The notes under the pieces: generated by a model
What the model saw: only the letters and a program-made list of their open reading frames with translations
What the model was told of the DNA's origin: nothing
The model's database searches: none
Assembly (NCBI RefSeq): GCF_900116015.1
Contig: NZ_FOYH01000006.1
Location: 124,001-188,000, forward strand
Reading direction: 5' to 3'
Source: Enterobacter sp. kpr-6
GTDB taxonomy: Bacteria; Pseudomonadota; Gammaproteobacteria; Enterobacterales; Enterobacteriaceae
DNA: 64,000 bases
Made by a program: the position numbers and the translations under genes
In this document: positions 18,983-29,477 of the stretch, in pieces
How the letters are laid out: every line of letters begins with the position of its first letter
Numbering within the stretch: the stretch's first letter is position 1

Positions 18983-19414
18983 ATGCAAGAAATTATGCAA
19001 TTTGTTAGCCGTCACCCCATACTGTGTATTGGGTGGGTTGTGTTACTGGCGGCGGTTTTGTTCACCACCTTCAAAGGCTTGACCTCAAAAGTAAAAGTCA
19101 TCACTCGCGGTGAAGCGACGCGCCTCATCAATAAAGAGGATGCAGTCGTGGTCGATCTGCGTCAGCGTGATGATTTCCGTAAAGGGCACATCGCCGGTTC
19201 CATCAATCTGCTGCCAAACGAAATTAAAGCCAATAATGTCGGCGAGCTTGAGAAACACAAAAGCCAACCCATTATTGTTGTAGATGGTTCAGGTATGCAG
19301 GCCAATGAACCTGCAAACGCGCTGATCAAAGCGGGTTTTGAAAAAGTATTTGTGTTGAAAGATGGCGTCGCAGGCTGGAGTGGTGAAAACCTTCCGCTGG
19401 TGCGCGGTAAATAA
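18983..19414 (+). CDS. yibN: Membrane-anchored rhodanese-like protein YibN
   Basis: A 143-residue protein, as in E. coli. Residues 8-28 form a transmembrane segment and residues about 40-143 a single rhodanese domain ([20 protein letters not shown] near the start). The loop that holds the catalytic cysteine in active rhodaneses reads [14 protein letters not shown], and the only cysteine in the protein is in the membrane segment, so sulfurtransferase activity is unlikely. The start is ATG 18983, where similarity begins. It leads the yibN-grxC-secB-gpsA block. Confidence 0.93.
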   Translation: MQEIMQFVSRHPILCIGWVVLLAAVLFTTFKGLTSKVKVITRGEATRLINKEDAVVVDLRQRDDFRKGHIAGSINLLPNEIKANNVGELEKHKSQPIIVVDGSGMQANEPANALIKAGFEKVFVLKDGVAGWSGENLPLVRGK

Positions 19415-19457
19415 TGACCTGTCATTTTTCATAGGGTTACAAACCAGGAGTACAGTC

Positions 19458-19709
19458 ATGGCCAACATTGAAATCTATACCAAAGCGACTTGCCCTTTCT
19501 GCCACCGTGCCAAAGCGTTGTTGAGCAGTAAAGGCGTCACCTTCGAAGAATTGCCGATCGATGGCGATGCGGTAAAACGCGAAGAGATGATTCAACGTAG
19601 TGGCCGCACGACCGTGCCGCAAATTTTTATTGATGCACAGCACATTGGCGGCTGTGACGACTTGTATGCGCTGGACGCGCGTGGTGGACTTGATCCCCTG
19701 TTACGCTGA
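19458..19709 (+). CDS. grxC: Glutaredoxin 3
   Basis: An 83-residue glutaredoxin with the redox motif CPFC at residues 11-14 ([16 protein letters not shown]) and the glutathione-binding [17 protein letters not shown]. It reduces disulfides and ribonucleotide reductase using glutathione in the cytoplasm. CAGGAG lies ten bases before ATG 19458. It follows yibN and precedes secB, the usual enterobacterial order. Confidence 0.98.
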   Translation: MANIEIYTKATCPFCHRAKALLSSKGVTFEELPIDGDAVKREEMIQRSGRTTVPQIFIDAQHIGGCDDLYALDARGGLDPLLR

Positions 19710-19743
19710 AGCGTATTTAGGACAACACTTAAGGGTTTTACTC

Positions 19744-20211
19744 ATGTCAGAACAAAACGATACCGAAATGTCTTTCCAGATTCAGCGTATTTATACCAAG
19801 GATGTGTCCTTCGAAGCGCCGAATGCACCGCACGTCTTCCAGAAAGACTGGCAGCCGGAAGTAAAACTGGATCTGGACACCGCTTCCAGCCAACTGGCTG
19901 ACGATGTCTATGAAGTGGTATTGCGCGTCACTGTGACCGCAAGCCTGGGCGAAGAAACCGCGTTCCTGTGTGAAGTTCAGCAGGCAGGTATCTTCTCCGT
20001 CGGTGGTATCGAAGGTAACCAACTGGCACATTGCCTCGGTGCGTACTGCCCGAACATTCTGTTCCCGTATGCTCGCGAATGCATCACCAGCCTGGTATCC
20101 CGCGGTACGTTCCCGCAGCTGAACCTTGCGCCAGTTAACTTTGATGCGCTGTTCATGAACTATTTACAGCAGCAGACAGGCGAAGGTACGCAAGAACATC
20201 AGGATGCCTGA
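19744..20211 (+). CDS. secB: Protein-export chaperone SecB
   Basis: A 155-residue tetrameric chaperone that keeps preproteins unfolded and hands them to SecA. Characteristic stretches are [39 protein letters not shown] and [20 protein letters not shown]. The acidic C-terminal tail ([10 protein letters not shown]) is part of the SecA-binding region. The stop overlaps the gpsA start by one base (TGATG), indicating translational coupling. Confidence 0.99.
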   Translation: MSEQNDTEMSFQIQRIYTKDVSFEAPNAPHVFQKDWQPEVKLDLDTASSQLADDVYEVVLRVTVTASLGEETAFLCEVQQAGIFSVGGIEGNQLAHCLGAYCPNILFPYARECITSLVSRGTFPQLNLAPVNFDALFMNYLQQQTGEGTQEHQDA

Positions 20212-21230
20212 TGAGTACTATTAATGCTCATATGACTGTGATCGGTGCCGGTTCTTACGGCACCGCTCTTGCCATCACACTGGCAAGAAATGGCCACGAT
20301 GTTGTGCTCTGGGGCCACGATCCAAAACACATCGCGACGCTGCAACAGGATCGTTGTAACGTGGCGTTCCTCCCCGATGTGCCCTTTCCCGATACGTTGC
20401 ACCTTGAAAGCGACTTAGCCACTGCGCTTGCTGCCAGCCGTAATATTCTGGTGGTGGTGCCAAGCCATGTGTTTGGCGAAGTGCTGCGACAAATCAAACC
20501 GCTGATGCGCGACGATGCCCGCGTGGTGTGGGCTACGAAAGGCCTTGAAGCGGAAACCGGCCGTCTATTGCAGGACGTGGCGCGTGAAGCGCTGGGTGAC
20601 GCTATTCCGCTGGCGGTGATTTCTGGTCCCACCTTTGCTAAAGAACTGGCGGCAGGCTTACCCACTGCGATTTCACTCGCTTCAACCGATGACGTTTTTG
20701 CGGAAGATCTCCAGCAACTGTTGCACTGCGGCAAAAGTTTTCGCGTCTACAGCAACCCGGACTTTATCGGCGTGCAGCTTGGCGGCGCGGTGAAGAACGT
20801 CATTGCGATTGGCGCAGGCATGTCCGACGGCATTGGCTTTGGCGCAAATGCCCGTACCGCGCTTATCACCCGTGGCCTGACAGAAATGTCGCGCCTTGGT
20901 GCGGCGCTCGGTGCCGATCCCGAAACCTTTATGGGCATGGCGGGACTGGGCGATCTGGTTTTGACCTGTACCGATAACCAGTCGCGTAACCGACGTTTTG
21001 GTATGGCGTTAGGCCAGGGCATGGATGTGCAAAGCGCGCAGACACAAATCGGCCAGGTGGTCGAAGGCTATCGCAATACGAAAGAAGTCCGCGAACTGGC
21101 GCACCGCTTTGGTGTTGAAATGCCAATAACCGAGGAAATTTATCAAGTATTGTATTGCGGAAAAAATGCGCGCGAGGCAGCATTGACGTTACTGGGCCGC
21201 GCACGCAAAGACGAGCGCAGTAGCCACTAA
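20211..21230 (+). CDS. gpsA: Glycerol-3-phosphate dehydrogenase [NAD(P)+]
   Basis: A 339-residue enzyme reducing dihydroxyacetone phosphate to sn-glycerol 3-phosphate for phospholipid synthesis. The N-terminal dinucleotide fold is [37 protein letters not shown] and [20 protein letters not shown], the latter with the catalytic lysine, follow. [19 protein letters not shown] completes the substrate site. Coupled to secB by a one-base overlap. Confidence 0.98.
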   Translation: MSTINAHMTVIGAGSYGTALAITLARNGHDVVLWGHDPKHIATLQQDRCNVAFLPDVPFPDTLHLESDLATALAASRNILVVVPSHVFGEVLRQIKPLMRDDARVVWATKGLEAETGRLLQDVAREALGDAIPLAVISGPTFAKELAAGLPTAISLASTDDVFAEDLQQLLHCGKSFRVYSNPDFIGVQLGGAVKNVIAIGAGMSDGIGFGANARTALITRGLTEMSRLGAALGADPETFMGMAGLGDLVLTCTDNQSRNRRFGMALGQGMDVQSAQTQIGQVVEGYRNTKEVRELAHRFGVEMPITEEIYQVLYCGKNAREAALTLLGRARKDERSSH

Positions 21231-21249
21231 CATCGCAACACATCAGGAC

Positions 21250-21280
21250 ACGGTCAACGCAGATTGGCCGGTCTTTTTTA
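21250..21280 (+). terminator. Rho-independent terminator after gpsA
   Basis: CGGTCAA (21251-21257) pairs with TTGGCCG (21264-21270), with one G-T pair, around a six-base loop. GTCTTTTTTA follows. It separates gpsA from cysE. Confidence 0.65.
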
Positions 21281-21298
21281 TTTCGTCTGGAGTAAGCA

Positions 21299-22120
21299 AT
21301 GCCGTGTGAAGAACTGGATCTTGTCTGGAATAATATTAAAGCCGAAGCCCGCGCACTGGCGGACTGCGAGCCCATGCTGGCCAGTTTTTATCACGCAACG
21401 CTCTTAAAGCACGAAAACCTCGGCAGCGCGCTGAGCTATATGCTGGCGAACAAACTGGCGTCGCCAATCATGCCCGCGATTGCCATACGTGAAGTGGTTG
21501 AAGAAGCCTACGCCGCTGACCCTGAAATGATCGCCTCGGCCGCCTGTGATATTCAGGCTGTGCGCACGCGCGACCCGGCAGTAGACAAATACTCCACGCC
21601 GCTGCTCTATCTGAAAGGTTTTCACGCGCTTCAGGCCTACCGCATCGGTCACTGGCTGTGGAATGAAGGCCGCCGCGCGCTGGCGATTTTTCTGCAAAAC
21701 CAGGTATCGGTTTCTTTCCAGGTGGACATTCACCCGGCCGCAAAAATCGGGCGCGGTATTATGCTCGACCACGCCACCGGGATTGTGGTGGGCGAAACGG
21801 CGATCATCGAAGATGACGTCTCTATCCTGCAATCGGTAACGCTCGGCGGGACCGGCAAAACCAGCGGCGACCGTCACCCAAAAATCCGCGAAGGCGTGAT
21901 GATTGGCGCAGGCGCGAAAATTCTCGGCAACATTGAAGTGGGGCGCGGCGCAAAGATCGGCGCAGGCTCAGTGGTGCTTCAGCCCGTGCCGCCGCACACG
22001 ACGGCAGCAGGTGTTCCGGCACGAATCGTCGGCAAGCCGGAATCAGAAAAACCCGCCATCGATATGGATCAGCACTTCAACGGTATCAATCACGGGTTTG
22101 AGTACGGCGACGGGATTTAG
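21299..22120 (+). CDS. cysE: Serine O-acetyltransferase CysE
   Basis: A 273-residue hexapeptide-repeat enzyme making O-acetylserine for cysteine synthesis. The helical N-terminal half ([20 protein letters not shown]) is followed by a left-handed beta helix: [20 protein letters not shown] with the catalytic Asp and His, then [20 protein letters not shown]. The flexible C-terminus ends in the GDGI tail bound by CysK and used in cysteine feedback. Its 3' end overlaps convergent trmL by four bases. Confidence 0.98.
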   Translation: MPCEELDLVWNNIKAEARALADCEPMLASFYHATLLKHENLGSALSYMLANKLASPIMPAIAIREVVEEAYAADPEMIASAACDIQAVRTRDPAVDKYSTPLLYLKGFHALQAYRIGHWLWNEGRRALAIFLQNQVSVSFQVDIHPAAKIGRGIMLDHATGIVVGETAIIEDDVSILQSVTLGGTGKTSGDRHPKIREGVMIGAGAKILGNIEVGRGAKIGAGSVVLQPVPPHTTAAGVPARIVGKPESEKPAIDMDQHFNGINHGFEYGDGI

Positions 22121-22590
22121 CTGCGCAGTACAGCGCCGGTGTAACCCAACTGACGCCAGGCTTCATACACGACCACCGACACCGCATTAGACAGATTCAT
22201 GCTGCGGCTGTCTGGCATCATCGGAATACGGATTTTTTGCTCAGGCGGCAGCGCATCAAGAATGCTGGCGGGCAGGCCGCGCGTTTCCGGGCCAAACAGT
22301 AAATAATCCCCATCCTGATAGCTTACGGCGCTGTGTGCAGGCGTGCCTTTGGTCGTCAGCGCAAACAGGCGCTGCGGCTTTTCGGCATCGGCAAAGGCTG
22401 CGTAATCCTGATGGCGGATCACGGCGGTGAATTCATGGTAATCCAGCCCCGCGCGACGCAGACGTTTATCGTCCCAGGTAAAACCCATCGGTTCGATGAT
22501 ATGCAGGCGAAAGCCGGTGTTGGCGCAAAGACGGATGATGTTGCCGGTGTTCGGCGGGATTTCAGGTTCAAATAAGACAATGTTCAGCAT
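22117..22590 (-). CDS. trmL: tRNA (cytidine/uridine-2'-O-)-methyltransferase TrmL
   Basis: A 157-residue SPOUT-fold methyltransferase that modifies the wobble nucleotide 34 of tRNALeu isoacceptors. Motifs are [20 protein letters not shown] at the N-terminus, FGPETRGLP in the middle and the knot segment [20 protein letters not shown] near the C-terminus. Length and gene order beside cysE match E. coli YibK. Confidence 0.96.
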   Translation of the reverse strand: MLNIVLFEPEIPPNTGNIIRLCANTGFRLHIIEPMGFTWDDKRLRRAGLDYHEFTAVIRHQDYAAFADAEKPQRLFALTTKGTPAHSAVSYQDGDYLLFGPETRGLPASILDALPPEQKIRIPMMPDSRSMNLSNAVSVVVYEAWRQLGYTGAVLRS

Positions 22591-22630
22591 GCTGCCCCCT
22601 CGATAACGCGGGGCAGCATAGCAGAATTTT

Positions 22631-22803
22631 CCCCCTCACCCTAACCCTCTCCCGCCGGGAGAGGGGATAGTCCGCGCACGGTTTCACTTTCTTCTCCCGC
22701 CAGGAGAGGGGACAGATCGCGTACGGATTCACTTTCCTCTCCCCGGGGTGAGGGATTGCGGGTTTTCTCCCTCTCCCATGGGGAGAGGGCCGGGGTGAGG
22801 GGG
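22631..22803. repeat. Composite palindromic intergenic repeat, copy 1
   Basis: It starts CCCCCTCACCCTAACCCTCT and ends with GGGAGAGGGCCGGGGTGAGG. The interior has short imperfect palindromes (CTCCCGCCGGGAGAG and similar) separated by GGACAGATCGCG-type spacers. It fills the gap between trmL and lldD and ends four bases before the lldD stop. The same architecture recurs four more times in the window. Confidence 0.85.
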
Positions 22804-22806
22804 AGA

Positions 22807-23991
22807 TTACGCGGCGTCACCCGTTTTCAGCGGCGCAAATACCGACTCGTGCTCCACGTTTTGCACCAGCAACTCCGGGGTAATCTCTTTAATCGATTTC
22901 GCCCCGGTTAGCGTCATCGCCACGCGCATCTCTTTTTCAATCAAATTCAGCAGATTCGCTACCCCTGCCTGTCCGTGCGTGGCGAGCGCGTAAAGATACG
23001 CCCTACCCAGTAGCACGGTGTCAGCGCCGAGGGCAATCATCCGCACCACGTCCAGGCCGTTACGGATGCCGCTGTCGGCAAGGATCGCAATATCACCTTT
23101 CACCGCATCAGCAATGGCAGGCAGGGCGCGGGCGGAGGAGAGCACGCCGTCGAGCTGGCGGCCACCGTGATTCGACACCACGATCCCGTCAGCGCCGAAA
23201 CGCACCGCGTCGCGCGCGTCTTCCGGATCGAGGATCCCTTTGATCACCATCGGGCCGTCCCAGAACTCGCGGATCCACTCCAGGTCTTTCCACGAGATCG
23301 ACGGGTCGAAGTTATTCGCCAGCCAGCCAATGTAATCTTCAAGCCCGGTGGGTTTCCCCAGATAGGTCGAGATATTGCCCAGGTCGTGCGGACGCCCGTT
23401 AACGCCCACATCCCACGCCCACTGCGGGTGCGTCACCGCCTGCAAATAACGGCGCATTGCCGCATTCGCGCCGCTCATACCGGAATGAGCATCGCGGTAG
23501 CGTGCGCCCGGCGTCGGCATATCGACGGTAAATACCAGCGTCGAGCACCCGGCGGCTTTGGCGCGCTCCAGCGCATTACGCATAAAACCCCGGTCGCGCA
23601 ACACGTAAAGCTGGAACCACATCGGGCGCTTAATGGTCGGTGCCACCTCTTCAATCGGGCAGACCGAAACGGTCGAAAGCGTAAACGGAATGCCTTTCGC
23701 ATCTGCGGCCGCCGCTGCCTGTACCTCACCGCGCCTGGCGTACATCCCGCACAGCCCGACCGGAGCCAGCGCCACCGGCATCGACAGCGTTTCCTTAAAC
23801 AGCCTGGTCTCCAGACTCAAATCGGCCATGTTTTTCAACACCCGCTGGCGCAGCGCCACCTGTGCCAAATCCTCAACGTTGCGGCGCAACGTGTACTCCG
23901 CGTAAGCGCCGCCATCAATGTAGTGGAACAAAAACGGCGGCAGAATGCGCCGGGCGGCGGCGCGATAATCACTGGCTGCGGAAATAATCAT
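22807..23991 (-). CDS. lldD: L-lactate dehydrogenase (quinone) LldD
   Basis: A 394-residue FMN-dependent, membrane-associated enzyme oxidising L-lactate to pyruvate. [20 protein letters not shown] is the usual N-terminus. The catalytic histidine and FMN/substrate arginine are in [15 protein letters not shown], and [16 protein letters not shown]-type and LGRAYLYAL segments complete the barrel. The start overlaps the lldR stop by four bases (ATGA). The expected permease gene lldP is not next to it. Confidence 0.97.
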   Translation of the reverse strand: MIISAASDYRAAARRILPPFLFHYIDGGAYAEYTLRRNVEDLAQVALRQRVLKNMADLSLETRLFKETLSMPVALAPVGLCGMYARRGEVQAAAAADAKGIPFTLSTVSVCPIEEVAPTIKRPMWFQLYVLRDRGFMRNALERAKAAGCSTLVFTVDMPTPGARYRDAHSGMSGANAAMRRYLQAVTHPQWAWDVGVNGRPHDLGNISTYLGKPTGLEDYIGWLANNFDPSISWKDLEWIREFWDGPMVIKGILDPEDARDAVRFGADGIVVSNHGGRQLDGVLSSARALPAIADAVKGDIAILADSGIRNGLDVVRMIALGADTVLLGRAYLYALATHGQAGVANLLNLIEKEMRVAMTLTGAKSIKEITPELLVQNVEHESVFAPLKTGDAA

Positions 23992-24743
23992 GGGTTGTTT
24001 TTCCTGGAGTGGGCGAGGGGATCGCCGGGCAGACGGGTAATGCGTGCCTGGCGGGCCTGATCATCATCAAACTGTTTCAGGGTGGCGTGAACAAATCCCA
24101 GGTGCGTCATCATCGCCTGGCGCGCGGCATCGGCGTTGCCGGCAAAAATGGCGTCCATTACCGCCTGGTGCTGTTCGGTAAGATTCGCAAAAACGGGCGG
24201 AACGAGATACATCCGCTGGCGGCTCTGTTTTACCGACGAGGCCAGCAGATCGAAAAACCCACGCATGGTCTGCAACAGCACCACATTGTGCGAGGCTTCG
24301 GCGATGGCTAAGTGAAAGCGCACATCTGCCTGTGAAGCCAGGTCCGGGTCAGCGCAGAGACTGGCCTCGAAACAGAGCTTAATTTTTTCTTTTTCAGCGT
24401 CGGTCGCGCGCAATGCCGCATGCCACGCGGTGCTGGCTTCGATGGCATGACGGGCTTCCAGAATGTCGAAACCGTAATCGGGATCGTCAGCCAGCAGTGT
24501 TTTCAGCGGCTGGACAATAGTTTGCTCAGGCCAGTTTTCATGCTGCCAGCGCACGAACGTCCCGCCGCCGCGCCGACTCAACAGCACGCCTTCGCTCACC
24601 AGCTTCGCCAGCGCCTCGCGCAGGGAATTGCGGGATACGCCTAGTTGCGCCGCCAGTTGCCGCTCTGCGGGGAGCTTCATGCCCGCTTCCAGTTGTTGTT
24701 CTTCGATCAGCGCCCGGATGCGCGTAATAACGTCGGCAGGCAT
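23988..24743 (-). CDS. lldR: GntR-family L-lactate regulator LldR
   Basis: A 251-residue FadR-subfamily regulator. The winged helix is at residues about 5-70 ([20 protein letters not shown], then [16 protein letters not shown]). The FCD effector domain follows, with its Asp/His metal ligands in [10 protein letters not shown] and [15 protein letters not shown] 24743 is preceded by GGAG at seven bases. A TTG three bases upstream is an unlikely alternative. In E. coli LldR represses lldPRD without lactate and activates with it. An ATTGG-N5-CCAAT site lies upstream, and lldP is absent. Confidence 0.95.
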   Translation of the reverse strand: MPADVITRIRALIEEQQLEAGMKLPAERQLAAQLGVSRNSLREALAKLVSEGVLLSRRGGGTFVRWQHENWPEQTIVQPLKTLLADDPDYGFDILEARHAIEASTAWHAALRATDAEKEKIKLCFEASLCADPDLASQADVRFHLAIAEASHNVVLLQTMRGFFDLLASSVKQSRQRMYLVPPVFANLTEQHQAVMDAIFAGNADAARQAMMTHLGFVHATLKQFDDDQARQARITRLPGDPLAHSRKNNP

Positions 24744-24893
24744 CAATGCACTCCGCTGGAGTCATGTGTAAAAGTGGCCCTGCCAGTTAACGGCGGGCGG
24801 AACAGGAATAATAGTTAATTTAATGTTATTAAGAGGCAATGTGTTTGTGAACTGGATTGGTGAAACTGTGAGAGAAGAAGAGTTCTGGAAAGA

Positions 24894-24908
24894 ATTGGTA
24901 GGGCCAAT
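24894..24908. promoter_or_regulatory. LldR-type operator upstream of lldRD
   Basis: ATTGG TAGGG CCAAT is a symmetric site of the kind bound by FadR-subfamily regulators such as LldR and PdhR. It lies about 150 bases before the lldR start. A half site (ATTGGT) at 24855 may be part of a second operator. The 24744-24989 gap contains no other convincing gene. Confidence 0.6.
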
Positions 24909-24989
24909 AGGCCGGGAATATTACGTGGGGGGGCAGGAAGGCGAATAGCCCCGATGAAAGTCAGGGCTGATACTAACTGAAAGGGGCGC

Positions 24990-25352
24990 TTAAAAATCCG
25001 TCTTTGAAAAACCGGTCATCTCTTTCAGGCCCATTTCGCGGCCCAGTTCGGTCATCGGGTGCACCACCACCAGACCACGCACGCTTTTTTTCAGCTTGCC
25101 CATGTCAGCCTGCTCTTTTTTGGTGATAGCGCGGCGGAAAGGCATCGCTTGCAATTTTTGCGCTTCTTTAGAGAGCTTGTGACCGTGAACGGCACGCAGA
25201 CGGACGATTTCTGTTTCGATGGTCGTTTTTTCTTTTTCCAGCTCAGCATATTTATCGGCGGCTTCAACCAGAGAAAGCTCGGCCTGCTGGTGGCGAATGG
25301 CATCCAGGCGATCGCTCAGGCGCTTGATTTCATTCTTTTCAACTTCTTTCAT
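24990..25352 (-). CDS. yibL: Ribosome-associated YibL family protein
   Basis: A 120-residue protein of the DUF2810/YibL family, the same length as in E. coli. The first 50 residues are highly charged and predicted helical or coiled coil ([35 protein letters not shown]). The second half is basic ([20 protein letters not shown]). E. coli YibL co-fractionates with ribosomes; no enzymatic role is known. Between lldR and mtlR, as in E. coli, but the small gene yibT found there in E. coli is missing. Confidence 0.92.
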   Translation of the reverse strand: MKEVEKNEIKRLSDRLDAIRHQQAELSLVEAADKYAELEKEKTTIETEIVRLRAVHGHKLSKEAQKLQAMPFRRAITKKEQADMGKLKKSVRGLVVVHPMTELGREMGLKEMTGFSKTDF

Positions 25353-25410
25353 GACAATTGGACTCTGAATCGGGAGATATTGCGCTAAGGATACACTAAT
25401 ACGCGCAAGG

Positions 25411-26001
25411 TTACTTCTGAAAGGCTTTCTTGAGGCTGATGCGGGAGATCAGCTCAGTCAAAGAAAGGACCATCGTGGATCGTACAACCTGTTGATAACG
25501 CTGCTTTTGCATCGCGTATAAATCCGGGTCGCTGAGATCGAACTGCGGAGCAGGGGGCAGGGCGCTCACGCAGTGCAGTTCACCGAAGGGGCCCAGGATT
25601 TCGTCATCGGTAAAGGTATATTCGTTGCCGTCATGGTTAAGCTCTTCACGCAGCGCCATTAACAGCTCCGCGTCCTCATACTCATGACGACTCAGCACGC
25701 CAAGCCCGTAGATGAGCTTTAAACGCACAGAGAGATCGCCCAGCGGGCCATCGCCGTCCAGCAACGGCTCCACTGCGTATTTCACCGCGTAATCGTCTTT
25801 GCGAAATACCTGAAGCACCAGAATATTCACGGCTTCGGTCAGGAGTTCGACGGCCGCAATCAGAAAGCTTCGTACGGTTTTGCCAGCATTGAGACGCTCA
25901 AGCACACGGTTTTCAAAGGCCTGGGGTTGTTCCATTATTGCCTGCATATCCGACAATCTATTGTTCGGGCGCGGATCGCTCCGCGCCGGGTTTGGCATCA
26001 T
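25411..26001 (-). CDS. mtlR: Mannitol operon repressor MtlR
   Basis: A 196-residue helical protein of the MtlR family (PF05068), nearly the E. coli length. Conserved segments are [40 protein letters not shown] and [20 protein letters not shown]. It lowers mtl operon expression but has no recognisable DNA-binding motif. The ATG at 26001 overlaps the mtlD stop by four bases (a second ATG follows at 25998), so it is the third gene of mtlADR. Confidence 0.96.
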   Translation of the reverse strand: MMPNPARSDPRPNNRLSDMQAIMEQPQAFENRVLERLNAGKTVRSFLIAAVELLTEAVNILVLQVFRKDDYAVKYAVEPLLDGDGPLGDLSVRLKLIYGLGVLSRHEYEDAELLMALREELNHDGNEYTFTDDEILGPFGELHCVSALPPAPQFDLSDPDLYAMQKQRYQQVVRSTMVLSLTELISRISLKKAFQK

Positions 26002-27146
26002 GCCTTTGTGTTGTAGACGGTTACCGCTTGTGCCACCACATCGCTTGCGGCATCCAGACCAGAAACCTGCGCCAGCGCGGCCTGCGGGCCTTTTTCTTCG
26101 ATCAGCTGTGCCAGCTCAATAGCCTGCGGGTCCTGCTCGCTGCGATACTGCATTGCGGCCGCGATCCCTTTCACCAGGTTGTCATGCGGCAGACCATATT
26201 CCAGGGTGCCGAGCAGCGGTTTGATCAGACGGTCGCCCGCGCTCAGTTTACGCAGCGGCTGACGGCCCACGCGCTCAACGTCATCTTTCAGGTAGGGGTT
26301 TTCAAAACGGCCAAGGATTTTCTGGATGTAGGCTGCGTGTTTGTCGGCGTCAAAACCGTAACGCTTAATCAGCACCGCGCCGCTTTCTTCCATCGCGCCT
26401 TTCACCACTGCGCGGATTTTTTCATCAAGAATCGCGTCACGGATGGTCTGCAAACCGGCCTGCTGGCCGAGGTAAGCGGTAATGGCATGGCCGGTGTTCA
26501 GCGTGAACAGCTTGCGCTCCACGAACGCCATCAGGTTATCGGTCAGTTCCATGCCCGGAATATTCGGCAGCGCGCCTTTAAACTGAGTCTTATCGACAAT
26601 CCACTCGCTGAAGGTTTCAACCGTGACTTCCAGCGGATCGTTGGTGGCGGATTCTGAGGGCGGGACGATGCGGTCAACGGCAGAGTCAACGAAGCCAACG
26701 TGTTCTTCAACCCAGGCTTTATCTTCTTCCGCCAGCGCGTTAAAGACGTGGCCTTTAAGCTGGGTAGTGCCGCGCACCATGTTTTCACAGGCGATGATGT
26801 TCAGCGGCGTATCAACACCCTGCGCTTTACGTTTTGCGAGACCTTTGGCGATAGCAGGCGCGATGCGCTCCAGTACGACCGGGCCGACCGCCGTGGTCAC
26901 CAGATCCACCTGCGCAATCAGCTCTACCACATCGTCACCGATGCTGCTCACCGCGTTAACGCCAGAAACGGTGTCCACCTGCTCATTTTCACCGACAACG
27001 TGAACCTGATAGCTATGACGGGCATTCAGGGCGTCGAGAACCACCTGATTCACATCGGCGAATGTCAGCTCAATCCCCGCGTCCGCCAGCAGTTTGCCGA
27101 TGAAACCTCGTCCGATATTACCTGCGCCAAAATGTAATGCTTTCAT
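25998..27146 (-). CDS. mtlD: Mannitol-1-phosphate 5-dehydrogenase
   Basis: A 382-residue polyol dehydrogenase that oxidises mannitol 1-phosphate to fructose 6-phosphate with NAD. It starts [20 protein letters not shown], the dinucleotide fold. [15 protein letters not shown] and [20 protein letters not shown] hold catalytic and substrate residues. An upstream in-frame ATG at 27164 is less likely because similarity begins at 27146. A repeat cluster separates it from mtlA. Confidence 0.97.
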   Translation of the reverse strand: MKALHFGAGNIGRGFIGKLLADAGIELTFADVNQVVLDALNARHSYQVHVVGENEQVDTVSGVNAVSSIGDDVVELIAQVDLVTTAVGPVVLERIAPAIAKGLAKRKAQGVDTPLNIIACENMVRGTTQLKGHVFNALAEEDKAWVEEHVGFVDSAVDRIVPPSESATNDPLEVTVETFSEWIVDKTQFKGALPNIPGMELTDNLMAFVERKLFTLNTGHAITAYLGQQAGLQTIRDAILDEKIRAVVKGAMEESGAVLIKRYGFDADKHAAYIQKILGRFENPYLKDDVERVGRQPLRKLSAGDRLIKPLLGTLEYGLPHDNLVKGIAAAMQYRSEQDPQAIELAQLIEEKGPQAALAQVSGLDAASDVVAQAVTVYNTKA

Positions 27147-27174
27147 AGAATTAACCTTCATCAATGTTTTTACC

Positions 27175-27420
27175 CGAGAGGGCTGGGGTGAGGAGACCTA
27201 CTTTTCCCCTCACCCTAACCCTCTCCCAATGGGAGAGGGAATAGATTGTGCCCCGTACCCCGCTTTTCTCCTCTCCTGAGGGAGAGGACCGGAGTACCCC
27301 GCTTTTCTCCCTCTTCTGAGGGAGAGGGCCGGAGTACCCCGCTTTTCTCCTCTCCTGAGGGAGAGGGCCGGAGTACCCCGCTTTTCTCCCTCTCCTGGGG
27401 GAGAGGGCCGGGGTGAGGGC
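27175..27420. repeat. Composite palindromic intergenic repeat, copy 2, with tandem units
   Basis: It lies between mtlA and mtlD, that is inside the mtl operon. A CCCCTCACCCTAACCCTCTC end starts at 27206 and a GGGCCGGGGTGAGGG end closes at 27420. A partial right end is at 27175-27194. Inside, about four tandem units of roughly 40 bases repeat GTACCCCGCTTTTCTCC plus a CTCCTGAGGGAG-type hairpin. The stems may attenuate or stabilise the mtlADR mRNA. Confidence 0.85.
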
Positions 27421-27424
27421 GGCG

Positions 27425-29332
27425 TTACTTGTTCAGCAGCGCCAGCACTTCGTCAACGCTCTGGGTCTGCGCCAGACGCTCAATCACCGTTTCGTCGTCC
27501 AGGGCATTGGTCAGGCTGGTAATCACCTGAATGTGCTCGTTGTTACGGGCAGCAATACCAATCACCAGGCGGGCGATATCGTCTTCTTCTTCACCGAAGC
27601 GCACACCGGCTGGATACTGGCAGAATACCACGCCAGTCTTCAGAACACGGTCTTTTGCTTCAACGGTGCCGTGCGGAACGGCGATAGACTCACCCAGGTA
27701 GGTTGGGGTCAGTTTTTCACGATCCAGCATCGCCTGAACGTACTCAGGCTCAACGTAACCGCCTTTCACCAGTTGCTCACCGGCAAACAGAATCGCTTCT
27801 TCTTTGGTGCTCGCTGTGCGGCCCAGGAAGATGTTTTCTGCGCCCAGCTTGAACAGATGGCTGTTGCTCTCATCAAAGCTGTCCTGCAGGCTGGAGCGAA
27901 CTTTGGTTTCGTTTTCCGTGTGGCGTTGCGCCGCAACCAGACGCTCAGTCAGATTGCTGTACAGGCCGCTGTCGAGGAAGTTAGTCAGCGAAATATGCTG
28001 TGCCTGCGGAACCTGGCGCATCGCACGCTCGGTCAGATCGCGGTGAGTAATCACCAGATCCACATCCGCCGGCAGGCTGTTAATCGCGCTGTTGGTCACG
28101 GAGATGTTAGACAGACCCGCATCCTGAACTTTCTTACGCAGAACACCTGCACCCATTGCGCTGGAACCCATACCGGCATCACAGGCAACAATGATTTTAC
28201 GCACGTGGCTCAGGTCGTTAGACACATCGCCCGCTGCCAGAGGCGTTGCGCCTTTGGATTCCGCTTTCATTTCCTGAACGCGACGGGTCGCCGCTTCAAT
28301 GTCATCTTCTTCTTTCACTTTGCTGGTTTTCAGCAGAATGGCAGAGATAACGAAGGAGACTGCCAGCGCCGCGAAGATAGCCGCGAGGTTAGCGAAGTAA
28401 GCGCCTTTCGGCGTCATTGCCAGCACCGCCAGGATTGAACCCGGAGACGCCGGAGACACCAGACCACCATCCAGCACGCTCAGCGTGAACACGCCAGTCA
28501 TACCGCCGAGGATAACAGCCAGCAGCAGACGCGGGTTCATCAGCACATACGGGAAGTAAATTTCGTGGATACCACCCAGGAAGTGGATGATAGCCGCGCC
28601 GCCAGCAGACTGTTTAGCGCTGCCGCGACCGAAGAACATGTACGCCAGCAGAACGCCCATACCCGGACCCGGGTTTGCTTCAATCAGGAAGAAGATGGAC
28701 TTGCCGAGGTCATGAGACTGCTGAATACCCAGCGGTGAGAAAATACCGTGGTTGATGGCGTTGTTGAGGAACAGGATTTTCGCCGGTTCAACAAAGATAG
28801 ACGCCAGCGGCAGCATGTCATGGACAACCATGAAGTTAACGCCCGCCGCCAGTGCTTTAGAGAGCACTTCAACCGCCGGACCAATGCCGAGGAACGCAAG
28901 GATGGCGAGGATCATACCGATGATGCCAGCGGAGAAGTTATTCACCAGCATTTCAAAACCGGATTTGATCTTACCGTCAACCCACACGTCAAAACGTTTG
29001 ATCGCCCAGCCGCCCAGCGGACCTGCAATCATTGCGCCGAGGAACATCGGCATATCTGCACCCACAATCACACCCATGGTAGTGATTGCACCGACCACGC
29101 CACCGCGATCGCCACCGACCAGACGACCACCGGTAAAACCGATGAGCAGCGGCAGCAGATAAGTAATCATCGGGCCGACAAGTTTCGCCAGCGTTTCGTT
29201 CGGCAACCATCCTGTTGGAATAAACAATGCGGTGATAATACCCCACGCGATAAACGCGCCGATATTGGGCATTACCATGTTGCTAAGGAAGCGACCAAAG
29301 CTTTGCACTCTGATCTTGATATCGGATGACAT
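27425..29332 (-). CDS. mtlA: PTS mannitol transporter EIICBA (MtlA)
   Basis: A 635-residue fused phosphotransferase permease that imports mannitol as mannitol 1-phosphate. Residues 1 to about 340 are the membrane IIC domain (FGRFLSNMVMPNIGAFIAWG, FLGGIHEIYFPYVLMNPRL). The IIB domain follows with its phosphocysteine in IIVACDAGMGSSAMGAGVL. The IIA domain has its phosphohistidine in GESIAVPHGTVEAKDRVL. The frame is open to 29443, but ATG 29332 starts SSDIKIRVQSFGRFLSN as in E. coli, which has 637 residues. Preceded by a cluster of CRP sites. Start of the mtlADR operon. Confidence 0.98.
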   Translation of the reverse strand: MSSDIKIRVQSFGRFLSNMVMPNIGAFIAWGIITALFIPTGWLPNETLAKLVGPMITYLLPLLIGFTGGRLVGGDRGGVVGAITTMGVIVGADMPMFLGAMIAGPLGGWAIKRFDVWVDGKIKSGFEMLVNNFSAGIIGMILAILAFLGIGPAVEVLSKALAAGVNFMVVHDMLPLASIFVEPAKILFLNNAINHGIFSPLGIQQSHDLGKSIFFLIEANPGPGMGVLLAYMFFGRGSAKQSAGGAAIIHFLGGIHEIYFPYVLMNPRLLLAVILGGMTGVFTLSVLDGGLVSPASPGSILAVLAMTPKGAYFANLAAIFAALAVSFVISAILLKTSKVKEEDDIEAATRRVQEMKAESKGATPLAAGDVSNDLSHVRKIIVACDAGMGSSAMGAGVLRKKVQDAGLSNISVTNSAINSLPADVDLVITHRDLTERAMRQVPQAQHISLTNFLDSGLYSNLTERLVAAQRHTENETKVRSSLQDSFDESNSHLFKLGAENIFLGRTASTKEEAILFAGEQLVKGGYVEPEYVQAMLDREKLTPTYLGESIAVPHGTVEAKDRVLKTGVVFCQYPAGVRFGEEEDDIARLVIGIAARNNEHIQVITSLTNALDDETVIERLAQTQSVDEVLALLNK

Positions 29333-29477
29333 AAAACACCCCTTCTTATGTTTGCTATCGCACAGGCCGGAAGCCCGAGGTTTTGTTGTTAACGTGGCGG
29401 CAGAGGTAGCCGGACCCATGATATGTGTGGCGAAATCTGGCACTGAATCGTTCAGCTGTCCAGCCAGCGCCCTTTTG

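Noticed and set aside
24823-24948. A 41-codon rightward small ORF upstream of lldR
   Set aside because: No convincing ribosome binding site. It contains the LldR-type operator at 24894-24908, so the interval is better explained as a control region.
27251-27420. CRISPR-like appearance of the repeat clusters
   Set aside because: Units are palindromic, contiguous and imperfect. There are no unique spacers of constant length and no cas genes.
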